Positions 1 to 9,792 of a DNA stretch of 64,000 nt are shown piece by piece (the stretch's first letter is position 1; every line of letters begins with the position of its first letter). The notes below the pieces were generated by a model. It worked only from the letters and a program-made list of their open reading frames with translations, had not been told where the DNA came from and ran no database searches. The position numbers and the translations under genes are program-made. This DNA is from Oscillospiraceae bacterium (lineage in GTDB: Bacteria; Bacillota; Clostridia; Oscillospirales; Acutalibacteraceae), in assembly GCA_015066015.1 (NCBI GenBank), contig SVPE01000009.1:1-64000 (forward strand), written 5' to 3'.

Positions 1-2
1 AA

Positions 3-140
3 ACCGGATATTGGTTGGAATTGCTGTTTAAGACAAATTACATATCTGAAGATGAATACAAATCTCTTGATTCCGCTTGCACAAGTATTCGTGTTATGCT
101 GATTTCCTCAATTAACACCGCAAAGGAAAATGCGAAATGA
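3..140 (+). CDS. four-helix-bundle protein, C-terminal fragment (cut by window edge)
   Basis: An open frame runs from the window edge to TGA at 138-140 and gives about 45 residues. It contains YWLELLFKT, then an acidic stretch, then TSIRVMLISSI. This is the pattern of the last two helices of the four-helix-bundle family named after 23S rRNA intervening-sequence proteins. The biochemical role of that family is unknown. The stop overlaps the next start as ATGA, so the two genes are probably translationally coupled. The N-terminal half lies outside the window, so neither the start nor the full length can be judged. Confidence 0.65.
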   Translation, partial: TGYWLELLFKTNYISEDEYKSLDSACTSIRVMLISSINTAKENAK

Positions 141-541
141 GTAAAAATACTTGTTATACATACTTCAGAGTTACCGGTGATTTCGATCCAGATCTTGTAA
201 CAGCGCGGTTGGGATTACAGCCTGATAAATTTTGGAAAATTGGCGATAAGCGCCGTAACGGATCTGAATATGATTTTGCATCGTGGGAGATTGGTTACTG
301 CGAAGAATATGATGTGCTAACAGAAAATCAAATGCATAAAACGATTGCGCCGCTTATAGACAAGATTGATCGTTTGAATGAAATTAGAAGCGAATTCAAT
401 GTTGTTTTTACTTTAGAAATTGTTCCGACTGTATATGCAGATAATACAAGTCCGTGTCTTGCTCCTTCTTTACAGGTAATTGATTTTTGTTATGCAACAA
501 GAACTGAAATTGACATTGATTTATATGTAGAGCAAGTATGA
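137..541 (+). CDS. DUF4279 domain-containing protein
   Basis: This 134-residue protein begins with TYFRVTGDFDPDLVTARLGL, followed by a KIGDKR turn and a WEIGY strand. That is the recognisable opening of DUF4279 proteins, and the length suits a single-domain member. It has no signal peptide or membrane segment, so it is probably cytoplasmic. The function of DUF4279 is not established; members often sit in accessory regions and some are suspected immunity proteins. The ATG overlaps the preceding stop by ATGA and has a weak AAAGGAAAA site upstream. The coding sequence is more AT-rich than the purine operon, which fits an accessory origin. Confidence 0.7.
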   Translation: MSKNTCYTYFRVTGDFDPDLVTARLGLQPDKFWKIGDKRRNGSEYDFASWEIGYCEEYDVLTENQMHKTIAPLIDKIDRLNEIRSEFNVVFTLEIVPTVYADNTSPCLAPSLQVIDFCYATRTEIDIDLYVEQV

Positions 542-603
542 TCACGCACCTTTTCGATTTTCTTACCCCACTTTACGCACCGTTATACTGCTCTTTCGCA
601 CAA

Positions 604-642
604 AAAGACCGCATTTGTCTTTATGACAATGCGGTCTTTTTT
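604..642. terminator. bidirectional intrinsic terminator
   Basis: A 12-bp perfect stem (AAAGACCGCATT at 604-615 with AATGCGGTCTTT at 628-639) has T-runs on both strands. It lies between the convergent ends of the DUF4279 gene and the ZIP transporter gene and can serve both. Confidence 0.85.
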
Positions 643-647
643 ACTTT

Positions 648-1418
648 TTACCCCAGCGCCACATCAAGACTCATCATAATCACAAAGCCCAGGGCAAAAA
701 AGAGCATTCCCCTGCCCTTGCCCTTTTCTGTGCTCATTTCCTCAGAAAGCTCGTTCATCACAACAAAAATCATTGTTCCTGCCGCAAAGGAAAGAAAATA
801 CGGCATCAACGGTGAAAACAGTCTTGCGAATATAAGCGTCATCACCGCACCGACAGGCTCAACCGCACCGGATAACACACCGTAAAGAAAAGCCCGTAAT
901 TTACCTCTCTCCCGTGAATAAAGGGGCAGCGAAACGATAGCGCCCTCGGGGATATTCTGAATTGCAATACCCAGGGAAAGAGAAAGAGCCGAGGAAACAG
1001 AAAGCTCATCGGGATAATTCATAAGCGCCGCAAAAACAAGTCCTACCGCCATACCTTCGGGAAGATTGTGCACCGTAACGGCAAGTGCGGTTATAAAGCT
1101 GTTTTTGCCGTATTGCTGTACCTTTGATAAGCCCTCAATCATCCTTTCGCCGGCAAGCATAGCTGCAATACCCACAAAAAATCCTGCTGCCGACGGCAAA
1201 AAAGCAAGTCTCCCCAGCTCCTTTGCATGGTCAATCGAGGGAAGCAGAAGACTCCACACTGATGCGGCAAGCATTACCCCTGACGCAAAGCCGCTGAGGC
1301 AATCCGTAAGCGCCGCCCGGCGGTTCTTTTTCATAAAAAATACGGCAGCACTTCCAAGTGCCGTGCCAAAAAAGGGTAAAAGTATACCCGTTATTACAGT
1401 TAAAAGCAAATTGTCCAC
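648..1418 (-). CDS. ZIP family metal transporter
   Basis: This 256-residue polytopic membrane protein has about eight hydrophobic segments. It carries the two signature helices of the ZIP (zinc/iron permease) family: HNLPEGMAVG in helix IV and IQNIPEGAIV in helix V. Their His, Asn and Glu residues form the binuclear metal site. Members import Zn2+ or other divalent cations across the plasma membrane. Family length and the HNLPEG spacing fit the GufA/ZupT-like bacterial branch. The chosen start is GTG at 1416-1418 with only a weak GGGAC upstream, so the exact N-terminus is uncertain. The gene stands alone, downstream of purL on the same strand and separated from it by a terminator. Substrate specificity cannot be read from the sequence. 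Confidence 0.9.
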   Translation of the reverse strand: MDNLLLTVITGILLPFFGTALGSAAVFFMKKNRRAALTDCLSGFASGVMLAASVWSLLLPSIDHAKELGRLAFLPSAAGFFVGIAAMLAGERMIEGLSKVQQYGKNSFITALAVTVHNLPEGMAVGLVFAALMNYPDELSVSSALSLSLGIAIQNIPEGAIVSLPLYSRERGKLRAFLYGVLSGAVEPVGAVMTLIFARLFSPLMPYFLSFAAGTMIFVVMNELSEEMSTEKGKGRGMLFFALGFVIMMSLDVALG

Positions 1419-1481
1419 CGTCCCATATTTACTGTAAGTCCTTTACAGTATATGCCAACGGTGGATTTTTGACATAAAATG

Positions 1482-1522
1482 CGCCCCGCTTTACTTCAGC
1501 TGAAGTATGCGGGGCGTTTTTT
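1482..1522. terminator. terminator after the purine operon
   Basis: A GC-rich stem (CGCCCCGC at 1482-1489 with GCGGGGCG at 1509-1516) encloses a smaller ACTTCAGCTGAAGT palindrome and ends in a T-run on the plus strand and CATTTTA on the minus strand. It sits just beyond the stop of purL and closes the ten-gene operon. Confidence 0.8.
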
Positions 1523-1533
1523 GATTTCAGATT

Positions 1534-4500
1534 TTATTTATTGAAGTATCTGACTGCTGCCTCAAACATACGGATATCGTATTCACCGGGTACATTACAG
1601 TACAGTCCGTTACCGATTCTTTCGCTGTGTCCCATCTTACCGAATACACGGCCGTCAGGTGAGGTTATACCCTCGATAGCACAAAGAGAACCGTTGGGAT
1701 TGAAGTCGATATCTGAAGTAGCGTTACCGTCAAGGTCAACATACTGTGTTGCAATCTGACCGTTAGCTGCAAGCTCCTTGATAAGCTCGGGAGAAGCGAG
1801 GAACTTACCTTCGCCGTGAGAAATAGGCACATTTACTATATCGCCTACATTCATAAGGCTGAGCCAGGGTGACTTTATTGATGCAATACGTGTATGCACT
1901 ATTCTCGACTGGTGACGGCTGATATTGTTAAAGGTAAGGGTCGGACAATTCTCATCAGTATCAATAATCTTACCGTAGGGAACAAGACCGAGTTTTATAA
2001 GAGCCTGGAAACCGTTGCATATACCGCACATAAGGCCGTCACGGTTATCAAGAAGGTCGGTAACTGCTTCTTTGACTGCAGGGTTACGGAAGAAAGCAGT
2101 GATAAACTTGGCTGAACCATCAGGTTCGTCACCGCCGGAGAAACCACCGGGAATGAAAATCATCTGAGCTTCCTTTACCTTCTTTGAGAAGCCTTCAACG
2201 CTCTTGGCAACGTCTTCGGCAGTAAGGTTTCTGATTACGAAGATTTCAGCCTCAGCACCTGCTTTTTCTACTGCGCGCGCAGAGTCATATTCACAGTTTG
2301 TACCGGGGAATACGGGAATAAGCACCTTGGGTCTTGCGACTTTATTTGCAGCAGTTGCAGTACACTTGCCTTCAAAGGAGAATGTGGGGATTTCGCCCTT
2401 ATCCTCTTTTGCCTTTGTGGGATATACATTCTCGAGAGTTGCACTGTGCAATTTGTAAAGCTCATCAATTGCGGCACTGTCATTTTCAAGCGTAATAACT
2501 GCCTCTTCGGTGGTTGCACCTATTTTTATTACACCGGGAAGCTCAACATCCTCAGTAAGCTCTGCAACAATGAAGCCCCACATACCGAGATGCCAGTTTT
2601 CACCGAGAGCTGCAGTTGACTTAAAGCCGATGTTGTTACCGAAGGACATCTTCATAACTGCTTCGCCGATGCCGCGCTCTACTGCCCATGAAGCCTTGAC
2701 CTTACCTTCCTTACAAAGGGTGTGGAAAGCGTCCCAAGTTGATTTAAGACTTTCGGCACTCTCATCAGCTGCGCCGAAGAGATATACGGGATGGTTTGCC
2801 TCTTTGAATTCGGGACTGATGACATCCTGCTTTCTGATGGGAGCAATTGCGAAGGAAATAAGTGTAGGCGGAACATCCTTATCAAGGAAGGAGCCCGACA
2901 TTGAGTCCTTACCGCCGATAGCAGCAGCACCGAGTTCAAGCTGTGCATCAAGAGCACCGAGAAGAGCTGCAAAAGGCTTACCCCAACGCTCAGGCTCTGT
3001 TCTGAGCTTTTCAAAAAATTCCTGAAGGGTAAGGTATGCTTTTTTATAGTCACATCCTGCAGCAACAAGCTTTGCAACAGAGTTGTAGATCGCAGCGTGA
3101 GCTCCTGTATAAGGATCAACCGAAAGATGGTCGGGATCACAACCCCAGCTGAATACACTTGCCTGATCTGTTTCCTGGCCGGGAAGAACTGGCAACACTG
3201 CTGCCATGGACTGAGCGGGAGTAAGCTGACGCTTACCACCGTAAGGCATTGTAACACTGCCTGCACCGATAGTTGAGTCAAAACGCTCAACAAGACCGCG
3301 CTGGCTTGCAGTGCGAAGATCAGCTGCCATTTCACGAAGTGAAGAGAACATAGCCTTGCTTAATACCGAAAGGTCCTTTTCCGTTACTGCAACGTCAGTA
3401 TGCTTTACTGCACCGTTGGTATCAAGGAAGGCGCGGCTGAGGTCAGCAATGATGTTGCCCTTCCACTTCATAACCATACGCTCTTCTTCAGTTACAACTG
3501 CAACAAGGTATGCCTCAAGATTTTCTGACTGAGCAAAGGCGATGAATTTATCAGCATCCTCTGCGGCAACGACAACTGCCATACGCTCCTGAGATTCGGA
3601 AATAGCAATTTCTGTACCATCAAGTCCCTCGTACTTTTTACGTACTGCATCAAGATCAATCTGAAGACCGGGAGCAAGCTCACCGATAGCAACGGATACA
3701 CCGCCTGCACCAAAGTCGTTGCAACGCTTGATAAGACGGGTTACCTCTGCATTACGGAAAAGTCTCTGGATCTTTCTTTCCTCGGGAGCATTACCCTTCT
3801 GAACCTCGGAAGCCATAGTGGTAAGTGACTTCATATTGTGGCTCTTTGATGAACCGGTAGCACCGCCGATACCGTCACGACCGGTACGACCGCCGAGAAG
3901 TATGATTACGTCACCGGGTGCGGGACGCTCACGGCGGACATTATATGCGGGCGCTGCAGCTACTACTGCACCGCATTCCAGACGCTTTGCAACAAAGCCC
4001 TCGTGATATATTTCTGCAACGTGACCTGTAGCAAGACCGATCTGATTGCCGTAGGAGGAATAACCTGCTGCAGCAGTCTGACAGATTTTACGCTGAGGAA
4101 GCTTGCCTGACATTGTCTCGGCAATAGTCTTTCTCGGGTCACCTGCACCTGTAACGCGCATTGCCTGATGAACATAGGCGCGGCCTGAAAGAGGGTCACG
4201 GATACAACCGCCGATACAGGTTGCAGCACCACCGAAGGGCTCAATTTCTGTAGGATGGTTGTGAGTTTCATTCTTGAACATAAGAAGCCAATCCTGATCC
4301 TCGCCGTTAACTGTTGCAGTTACATGAATTGAACAGGCATTGATTTCTTCGCTTTCGTCAAGCTCAGGAAGAAGTCCGCGCTTTTTGAGAGTCTTTGTAC
4401 CGATAGTCGCAATATCCATGAGTGTCTGAGGACGTGCGGCAGCCTTTTCTTCACCGTAAACCTCGACACGGGCAGCAAGGTAACGCTCATAAGCCTCCTG

Positions 4501-5226
4501 CACTGCAGGATCGCTGATGCGTACATTATCAATATGTGTTGAGAAGGTTGTATGACGGCAATGGTCTGACCAGTATGTGTCAACAACACGAATTTCTGTG
4601 ATTGTGGGATCTCTTTTTTCTGTATCTCTGAAATAAGCCTGAAGGAATCTGAGGTCGTCAAGATCCATTGCAAGGCCCTTTTCGTCAAGAAGCGCTGAAA
4701 GGGCAACGTCATCCATACCAATAAAGCCTTCTACGGTAGCAACTGTTTCGGGAGCCGCATACTCAGCTACAAGGGTTTCGGGCTTTGAAAGCTCTGCCTC
4801 ACGGCTTTCAACCGCATTGATTACGTGATGCTTGAAAGCCTCAATATCAGCCTCGCTGAGTGCACCGTAAAGTGCATAAACCTTTGCAGTGCGGATAAGA
4901 GGACGTTCGCCCTGTGAGATGATCTGAATACACTGTGCTGCTGAGTCTGCTCGCTGGTCAAACTGACCGGGAAGTGCTTCCACTGCAAAAACATAAGCTT
5001 CGGGAAGCTCAACGCTGTCGGAAACGTTGTCAAGCTGTGGCTCGGAGAAAACAGTCTTTACTGCATAGTCGAATAATTCTTCTGTGATATTTTCTGCATC
5101 ATAACGGTTGAAAAGACGGATGTCCTCCAAACCTTCAATGCCGAGCAGATTCTTTGCTTCGCCAAGGAGAGCCTTTGCCTCATTATCGAGGCCTGCTTTC
5201 TTTTCTACAAATATACGATAAACCAT
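1534..5226 (-). CDS. purL: phosphoribosylformylglycinamidine synthase, single-chain
   Basis: PurL converts FGAR, glutamine and ATP to FGAM, the fourth step of purine synthesis. At 1230 residues it is the long single-chain form, with PurS-like, PurL and PurQ parts fused. An N-terminal segment of about 200 residues leads into two AIR-synthase-type repeats. The nucleotide-binding stretch contains FKNETHNHPTEIEPFGGA. From about residue 962 there is a class I glutaminase domain beginning KVLIPVFPGTNCEYD, with nucleophile Cys in GICNGFQAL and a downstream GHSER. This matches the clostridial-type FGAM synthase. It is the last gene of the operon, 20 bases after purD. GGAGG precedes the ATG at 5226. 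Confidence 0.96.
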   Translation of the reverse strand: MVYRIFVEKKAGLDNEAKALLGEAKNLLGIEGLEDIRLFNRYDAENITEELFDYAVKTVFSEPQLDNVSDSVELPEAYVFAVEALPGQFDQRADSAAQCIQIISQGERPLIRTAKVYALYGALSEADIEAFKHHVINAVESREAELSKPETLVAEYAAPETVATVEGFIGMDDVALSALLDEKGLAMDLDDLRFLQAYFRDTEKRDPTITEIRVVDTYWSDHCRHTTFSTHIDNVRISDPAVQEAYERYLAARVEVYGEEKAAARPQTLMDIATIGTKTLKKRGLLPELDESEEINACSIHVTATVNGEDQDWLLMFKNETHNHPTEIEPFGGAATCIGGCIRDPLSGRAYVHQAMRVTGAGDPRKTIAETMSGKLPQRKICQTAAAGYSSYGNQIGLATGHVAEIYHEGFVAKRLECGAVVAAAPAYNVRRERPAPGDVIILLGGRTGRDGIGGATGSSKSHNMKSLTTMASEVQKGNAPEERKIQRLFRNAEVTRLIKRCNDFGAGGVSVAIGELAPGLQIDLDAVRKKYEGLDGTEIAISESQERMAVVVAAEDADKFIAFAQSENLEAYLVAVVTEEERMVMKWKGNIIADLSRAFLDTNGAVKHTDVAVTEKDLSVLSKAMFSSLREMAADLRTASQRGLVERFDSTIGAGSVTMPYGGKRQLTPAQSMAAVLPVLPGQETDQASVFSWGCDPDHLSVDPYTGAHAAIYNSVAKLVAAGCDYKKAYLTLQEFFEKLRTEPERWGKPFAALLGALDAQLELGAAAIGGKDSMSGSFLDKDVPPTLISFAIAPIRKQDVISPEFKEANHPVYLFGAADESAESLKSTWDAFHTLCKEGKVKASWAVERGIGEAVMKMSFGNNIGFKSTAALGENWHLGMWGFIVAELTEDVELPGVIKIGATTEEAVITLENDSAAIDELYKLHSATLENVYPTKAKEDKGEIPTFSFEGKCTATAANKVARPKVLIPVFPGTNCEYDSARAVEKAGAEAEIFVIRNLTAEDVAKSVEGFSKKVKEAQMIFIPGGFSGGDEPDGSAKFITAFFRNPAVKEAVTDLLDNRDGLMCGICNGFQALIKLGLVPYGKIIDTDENCPTLTFNNISRHQSRIVHTRIASIKSPWLSLMNVGDIVNVPISHGEGKFLASPELIKELAANGQIATQYVDLDGNATSDIDFNPNGSLCAIEGITSPDGRVFGKMGHSERIGNGLYCNVPGEYDIRMFEAAVRYFNK

Positions 5227-5246
5227 AATTTTATCCTCCGTATAGT

Positions 5247-6512
5247 TTATTTTAAAGCCTGAAGAGCCTTCTGTCCGATGTCTTTTCTGTAAAAAGCGTT
5301 TGCGAAGGTAACCTTCTGAACCTTAGCGTAAGCACTGTCAATTGCTTTTTCAAGTGTTTCTTCAACAGCAGTAACACCTAAAACTCTGCCGCCTGCATTT
5401 TTAAGAACGGAATCTTCAAGCTTTGCGCCTGCAACATACACACAGTCCTTTACCTCGTCAGCGATTGTAATTTCATAACCGCTTTCATATTTCTGAGGAT
5501 ATCCTGCCGAAGCCATAATGACACAGCAAGCATTCTTATCGGCAAACTTAACCTCAGTTTCAGCAAGAGTGCCGTTGGTTGTTGCCTTCATAACCGTAAG
5601 AAGATCGCTTTCAAGAAGGGGCAGAACAACCTGAGTTTCGGGGTCACCGAAACGGCAGTTATACTCGATAACCTTCGGGCCCTTTTCAGTGAGCATAAGA
5701 CCGAAATAAAGACAGCCGCGGAAGGTTCTGTCCTCTTTATTCATAGCATCAATCGTCGGAAGGAAAATCTCCTTCATGCATCTGTCGGCAACTTCCTTTG
5801 TGTAATAGGGATTCGGGGCAACCGTACCCATACCGCCGGTGTTAAGACCCTTATCTCCGTCAAGTGCACGTTTATGATCCATTGATGAAATCATCGGCAC
5901 AACAGTCTTGCCGTCAGTAAAGGAAAGAACCGAAACCTCCGGACCGGTAAGAAACTCCTCAACAACTACCTGGCTTCCGCTTTCACCGAAAATTTTATCC
6001 TCCATCATTGACTTTACTGCCTGCTTAGCCTCATCACGGGTCATAGCTATGATAACACCCTTACCAAGGGCAAGACCGTCAGCCTTGATAACCGTGGGAA
6101 CAGGAGCAGTTTCGAGGTAAGTCAGAGCACTTTCAAGGTCGGTGAAAACTTCATATTCAGCAGTGGGAATACCGTACTTTTTCATAAGATTCTTTGAGAA
6201 AACCTTACTGCCCTCGATGATTGCCGCCTTTTTTTCGGGTCCGAAGCAGGGAATCCCGAGTTTTTTGAGCTCGTCAACACATCCGAGAACAAGAGGGTCG
6301 TCGGGAGCAACAACTGCATAATCAATTGCATTTTCTTTTGCAAAAGCACAGATACCCTCTATATCGGTTGCTTTTACGGGCACACAGGCAGCGTCTGCGG
6401 CAATACCTCCGTTACCGGGAAGAGCAAAAATTTCAGTAATTTCTTTGTTTTCCTTGAGCTTTTTGATGATGGCGTGCTCACGTCCGCCGCCACCTACAAC
6501 CATAATTTTCAT
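5247..6512 (-). CDS. purD: phosphoribosylamine-glycine ligase (GAR synthetase)
   Basis: PurD is an ATP-grasp ligase joining phosphoribosylamine and glycine, step two of purine synthesis. The protein opens with the nucleotide-fold motif VVGGGGREHAI. It contains DGLALGKGV in the ATP-grasp lid and NTGGMGT plus EYNCRFGDPE in the catalytic region, at the usual 420-residue size. I place the start at ATG 6510-6512 because AAAGGAG lies nine bases upstream. An in-frame ATG at 6539 would add nine residues overlapping that ribosome site, so it is unlikely to be used. Glycine for the reaction is the product of the upstream glyA. Confidence 0.95.
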   Translation of the reverse strand: MKIMVVGGGGREHAIIKKLKENKEITEIFALPGNGGIAADAACVPVKATDIEGICAFAKENAIDYAVVAPDDPLVLGCVDELKKLGIPCFGPEKKAAIIEGSKVFSKNLMKKYGIPTAEYEVFTDLESALTYLETAPVPTVIKADGLALGKGVIIAMTRDEAKQAVKSMMEDKIFGESGSQVVVEEFLTGPEVSVLSFTDGKTVVPMISSMDHKRALDGDKGLNTGGMGTVAPNPYYTKEVADRCMKEIFLPTIDAMNKEDRTFRGCLYFGLMLTEKGPKVIEYNCRFGDPETQVVLPLLESDLLTVMKATTNGTLAETEVKFADKNACCVIMASAGYPQKYESGYEITIADEVKDCVYVAGAKLEDSVLKNAGGRVLGVTAVEETLEKAIDSAYAKVQKVTFANAFYRKDIGQKALQALK

Positions 6513-6542
6513 AGAAAAATTATCTCCTTTATAAAACACCCT

Positions 6543-6570
6543 AAGGTGACAGTAAAAAAACCGTCACCTT
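6543..6570 (-). terminator. intergenic hairpin between glyA and purD
   Basis: AAGGTGAC at 6543-6550 pairs perfectly with GTCACCTT at 6563-6570 across an A/T-rich loop. No strong T-run follows on the minus strand, so it may be a weak attenuator or an mRNA processing or stability element within the operon rather than a full terminator. Confidence 0.45.
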
Positions 6571-6582
6571 TGATTATATGTA

Positions 6583-7821
6583 TTAATAGATGGGAAACTT
6601 TTCGCAAAGAGCCATAACCTCAGATTTTACTGTTTCCTTGCTGTTCTCAAAGTCAACAATAACTGTCTTTATCCACTTTGCAATCTTTTTCATTTCCTCT
6701 TCCTTAAAACCTCTTGAGGTAACTGCGGCAGTACCGATACGAAGACCGCTTGTAACAAAGGGGCTCTTGGGGTCGTTGGGAATTGTGTTCTTGTTTGTTG
6801 TAAGATGAACCTCGTCAAGACGGGCTTCAAGCTCCTTACCGGAAATATCAAACTTACGAAGATCAAGAAGCATAAGGTGATTATCTGTACCCTTTGAAAC
6901 GATATCAATACCTTCGGCCTGAAGAGCCTCACAAAGCACTGCGGCATTCCTTACAACCTGCTGTGCATATGCCTTGAAGTCATCGGAAAGAGCTTCGCCC
7001 AGAGCAACGGCCTTACCTGCGATAACATGCATAAGAGGACCGCCCTGTGTACCGGGGAATACTGCCTTATCAATAGCCTTCGCGTATTCCTCCTTACAAA
7101 GAATCATACCGCCTCTGGGACCTCTCAGGGTCTTGTGAGTTGTTGTTGTTACAACATCTGCATAGGGTACGGGTGAAGGATGGACACCTGCAGCAACAAG
7201 ACCGGCAATATGAGCCATATCAACCATAAGGTATGCACCAACCTCGTCTGCAATTTCTCTGCAACGTGGGAAATCAATGATTCTTGAGTAAGCACTTGCA
7301 CCTACAACAATCATCTTAGGCTTGCATTCGAGAGCGATTTCTCTCATTTTATCGTAGTCGATGGTTTCTGTTACATCATCAACACCGTAGGGAACAATAT
7401 TCCAGTACTTACCTGAAATGTTTACGGGTGAGCCATGAGAAAGGTGTCCGCCCTGAGAAAGATTCATACCCATTACGGTATCACCGGGCTGAAGAAGTGC
7501 AAAGAAAACTGCAAGGTTTGCATTTGCACCTGAATGGGGCTGAACGTTTGCGTGGTCAGCACCGAAGAGCTTCTTTGCCCTTTCTCTTGCAAGCTCCTCT
7601 ACCTCGTCAACGCAGTGACAGCCGCCGTAGTAACGCTTACCGGGATAGCCTTCTGCATACTTGTTTGTAAGAACGCTACCCGCAGCAAGAAGAACTGCCT
7701 TGGAAACAATATTTTCAGAAGCAATAAGCTCAATAAAGCTCTGTTGTCTGTCCAATTCCTTATCGCATGAAGCAAAAACCTCTGCATCGTACTTTTCAAG
7801 TTCATTAAAATAATTAAGCAT
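6583..7821 (-). CDS. glyA: serine hydroxymethyltransferase
   Basis: GlyA is a PLP enzyme that moves the serine hydroxymethyl group to tetrahydrofolate, giving glycine and methylene-THF. The protein has the full 412-residue length. The family segments are present: [10 protein letters not shown] near the start, [22 protein letters not shown], and the PLP-lysine motif [14 protein letters not shown] near residue 225. Its place between the AICAR formyltransferase and purD genes makes sense, because PurD consumes glycine and both transformylases need one-carbon folates. GGAG lies six bases before the ATG. A hairpin separates it from purD downstream. Confidence 0.97.
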   Translation of the reverse strand: MLNYFNELEKYDAEVFASCDKELDRQQSFIELIASENIVSKAVLLAAGSVLTNKYAEGYPGKRYYGGCHCVDEVEELARERAKKLFGADHANVQPHSGANANLAVFFALLQPGDTVMGMNLSQGGHLSHGSPVNISGKYWNIVPYGVDDVTETIDYDKMREIALECKPKMIVVGASAYSRIIDFPRCREIADEVGAYLMVDMAHIAGLVAAGVHPSPVPYADVVTTTTHKTLRGPRGGMILCKEEYAKAIDKAVFPGTQGGPLMHVIAGKAVALGEALSDDFKAYAQQVVRNAAVLCEALQAEGIDIVSKGTDNHLMLLDLRKFDISGKELEARLDEVHLTTNKNTIPNDPKSPFVTSGLRIGTAAVTSRGFKEEEMKKIAKWIKTVIVDFENSKETVKSEVMALCEKFPIY

Positions 7822-7843
7822 CTGTTTCTCCTTAATATCTGTA

Positions 7844-9028
7844 TTAGTGGTGGAAAAGTCTCATACCGGTAAATGACATTACCATACCGTACTTATCAGC
7901 ACATTCAATAACTGCATCGTCTCTGATTGATCCGCCGGGCTCTGCAATATATTTTACGCCGCTTCTGTATGCTCTTTCGATGTTATCGGAGAAGGGGAAG
8001 AATGCATCGGAGCCGAGTGCAACGTCTTTACAAGTAGCAAGATAAGCGTCCATTTCTTCTCTTGTGAAGGGCTCGGGCTGTGAGGTAAAATACTTCTGCC
8101 AGTTGCCGTCCGCACACACATCCTCTTCGTTCTTGTTGATGTAGCCGTCGATTACATTGTCTCTGTCAGCTCTGCCGAGAGTGGGAAGGAAGGGAAGGTC
8201 AAGCACCTTATCAGCCTGACGCAGGAACCAGGTGTCAGCCTTTGTACCTGCAAGACGTGTGCAGTGGATTCTCGACTGCTGACCTGCACCTACACCGATT
8301 GCCTGACCGTCTACAGCATAGCATACGGAGTTTGACTGTGTATATTTAAGAGTTATAAGAGCGATGATAAGGTCGCGCTTTGCACTTTCGGGGAGCTCCT
8401 TGTTTTCAGTAACAATGTTCTGAAGAAGCTCTTCATTGATTTTAAAGTTGTTTCTGCCCTGAACGAAGGTGATGCCGAATACCTGCTTGTGCTCAGCCTC
8501 ATCGGGCACATAATTTTCGTCGATTTTTACGATGTTGTAGTTGCCCTTTCTCTTCTGCTTGAGAATTTCAAGAGCCTCATCGGTATAGCCGGGAGCGATA
8601 ACGCCGTCGGAGATTTCACGCTTTATAAGCTTTGCGGTGAGCGCATCACAAACATCAGAAAGTGCAACCCAGTCACCAAAGGAGCACATTCTGTCAGTAC
8701 CTCTTGCTCTTGCATAGGCGCAGGCAAGGGGGCTTTCATCAAGGCCCTCGATATCGTCAACAAAGCAGGCTCTCTTAAGCTTGTCGGAAAGAGGGAGACC
8801 GACTGCTGCCGATGTGGGGCTTACGTGCTTGAAGGATGCGACACAGGGAAGACCTGTTGCTTCCTTTACTTCCTTAACGAGCTGCCATGAATTGAATGCA
8901 TCAAGGAAGTTGATATAACCGGGTCTGCCGCAAAGAATCTCAATAGGGAGATCGCTTCCGTCGTGCATATAAATCTTTGAAGGCTTCTGATTGGGATTAC
9001 AGCCGTACTTGAGTTCAAATTCTTTCAT
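7844..9028 (-). CDS. AICAR formyltransferase, stand-alone (no IMP cyclohydrolase domain)
   Basis: This 394-residue protein corresponds to the transformylase part of PurH. It contains [18 protein letters not shown], the conserved Lys-His catalytic region, and [17 protein letters not shown] plus the C-terminal [10 protein letters not shown]. The reaction is AICAR plus 10-formyl-THF to FAICAR, the ninth step. The usual N-terminal IMP cyclohydrolase domain of bifunctional PurH is absent. The next operon gene supplies that activity with a different fold. This split is known in a number of Clostridia and archaea. AAGGAG precedes the ATG. Confidence 0.93.
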   Translation of the reverse strand: MKEFELKYGCNPNQKPSKIYMHDGSDLPIEILCGRPGYINFLDAFNSWQLVKEVKEATGLPCVASFKHVSPTSAAVGLPLSDKLKRACFVDDIEGLDESPLACAYARARGTDRMCSFGDWVALSDVCDALTAKLIKREISDGVIAPGYTDEALEILKQKRKGNYNIVKIDENYVPDEAEHKQVFGITFVQGRNNFKINEELLQNIVTENKELPESAKRDLIIALITLKYTQSNSVCYAVDGQAIGVGAGQQSRIHCTRLAGTKADTWFLRQADKVLDLPFLPTLGRADRDNVIDGYINKNEEDVCADGNWQKYFTSQPEPFTREEMDAYLATCKDVALGSDAFFPFSDNIERAYRSGVKYIAEPGGSIRDDAVIECADKYGMVMSFTGMRLFHH

Positions 9029-9071
9029 TTTCCGTATCTCCTTTTACTTTAAATTATGCTTTGATTCCTTA

Positions 9072-9788
9072 TCAGTTGTTCTTGTTGACAACTCTTGTTT
9101 CTGTTGCGCCGCTTTCGATATCAATGTATCTTACGAAAAGTGAAACCTTATTATCCTCATTGAGGTTGTTCCAGATAAGATCGGTGAGCTCGTCAATATT
9201 TACATCGGGAAGCTCAAGGGTTTTGGGCTCGCCTTCAAATGAAGGAAGAGGATCGCCGTCACATTTATATGTGTGGATGAACTTTGCTCTGCCGCAAAGA
9301 GGATCGGAGTAAGCATATGTAAATCTTTCGCAGGAGCTGTCGTCGCCCTCGGCACTCTTGAGAATTGACATTGCATAGTTCATACCCTCTTTTTCAAGAC
9401 GGATGATACCTGAAATTCTGGGAGTGAAGTTGGGCTTGTCGTCTTCAAACTCTCTTGTACGGAGAGACTGCTCAAAGGTCATCTGCTTATCCATAAGCTC
9501 GTAAATTGTATCGGTCTGGTCACCGTTTGTGACGATTGTCTTGTTACCGAGTACTCTTACGGGATAATAGATGATAAGGTGAGGGTCAGTCATCTTGCTT
9601 TCGTCAAAAGCCTTTGTACGCATATCCTCGCCTTCAAGCACAAAAACGCGATTGCGGCTGTTTACGCTTCTTCCCATAATGAAGTAAGCCGTAACTGCCT
9701 TTTTGCCGTCAGCACTTTTTCCGATGATGATACCTCTGCCGTGATAAGCAAGTGAATTGAGTTCTTCTTTGATTGTTGAAACTTTCAT
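9072..9788 (-). CDS. IMP cyclohydrolase, archaeal PurO type
   Basis: This 238-residue protein opens with LNSLAYHGRGIIIGKSADG and continues with VTAYFIMGRSVNSRNRVF. That matches the PurO-like IMP cyclohydrolase family, which has an Ntn-hydrolase-like fold unrelated to the PurH N-terminal domain. It closes FAICAR to IMP, the last step of the pathway. Position supports the call: it follows the transformylase-only protein's partner genes in the operon and fills the activity that enzyme lacks. It starts four bases after purN ends, with GGAGAG upstream. Family membership is clear; the activity is inferred from homology and context. Confidence 0.9.
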   Translation of the reverse strand: MKVSTIKEELNSLAYHGRGIIIGKSADGKKAVTAYFIMGRSVNSRNRVFVLEGEDMRTKAFDESKMTDPHLIIYYPVRVLGNKTIVTNGDQTDTIYELMDKQMTFEQSLRTREFEDDKPNFTPRISGIIRLEKEGMNYAMSILKSAEGDDSSCERFTYAYSDPLCGRAKFIHTYKCDGDPLPSFEGEPKTLELPDVNIDELTDLIWNNLNEDNKVSLFVRYIDIESGATETRVVNKNN

Positions 9789-9792
9789 TAGC

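Noticed and set aside
2510-3025. Long plus-strand open frame opposite purL
   Set aside because: It lies wholly antisense to the conserved purL gene, has no ribosome site and no recognisable domain; similar shadow frames occur opposite most genes here (for example 8489-8890).
6513-6539. Upstream start for purD adding nine residues
   Set aside because: It would place the start over the AAAGGAG ribosome site used by ATG 6512, and the extra residues precede the normal purD N-terminus.
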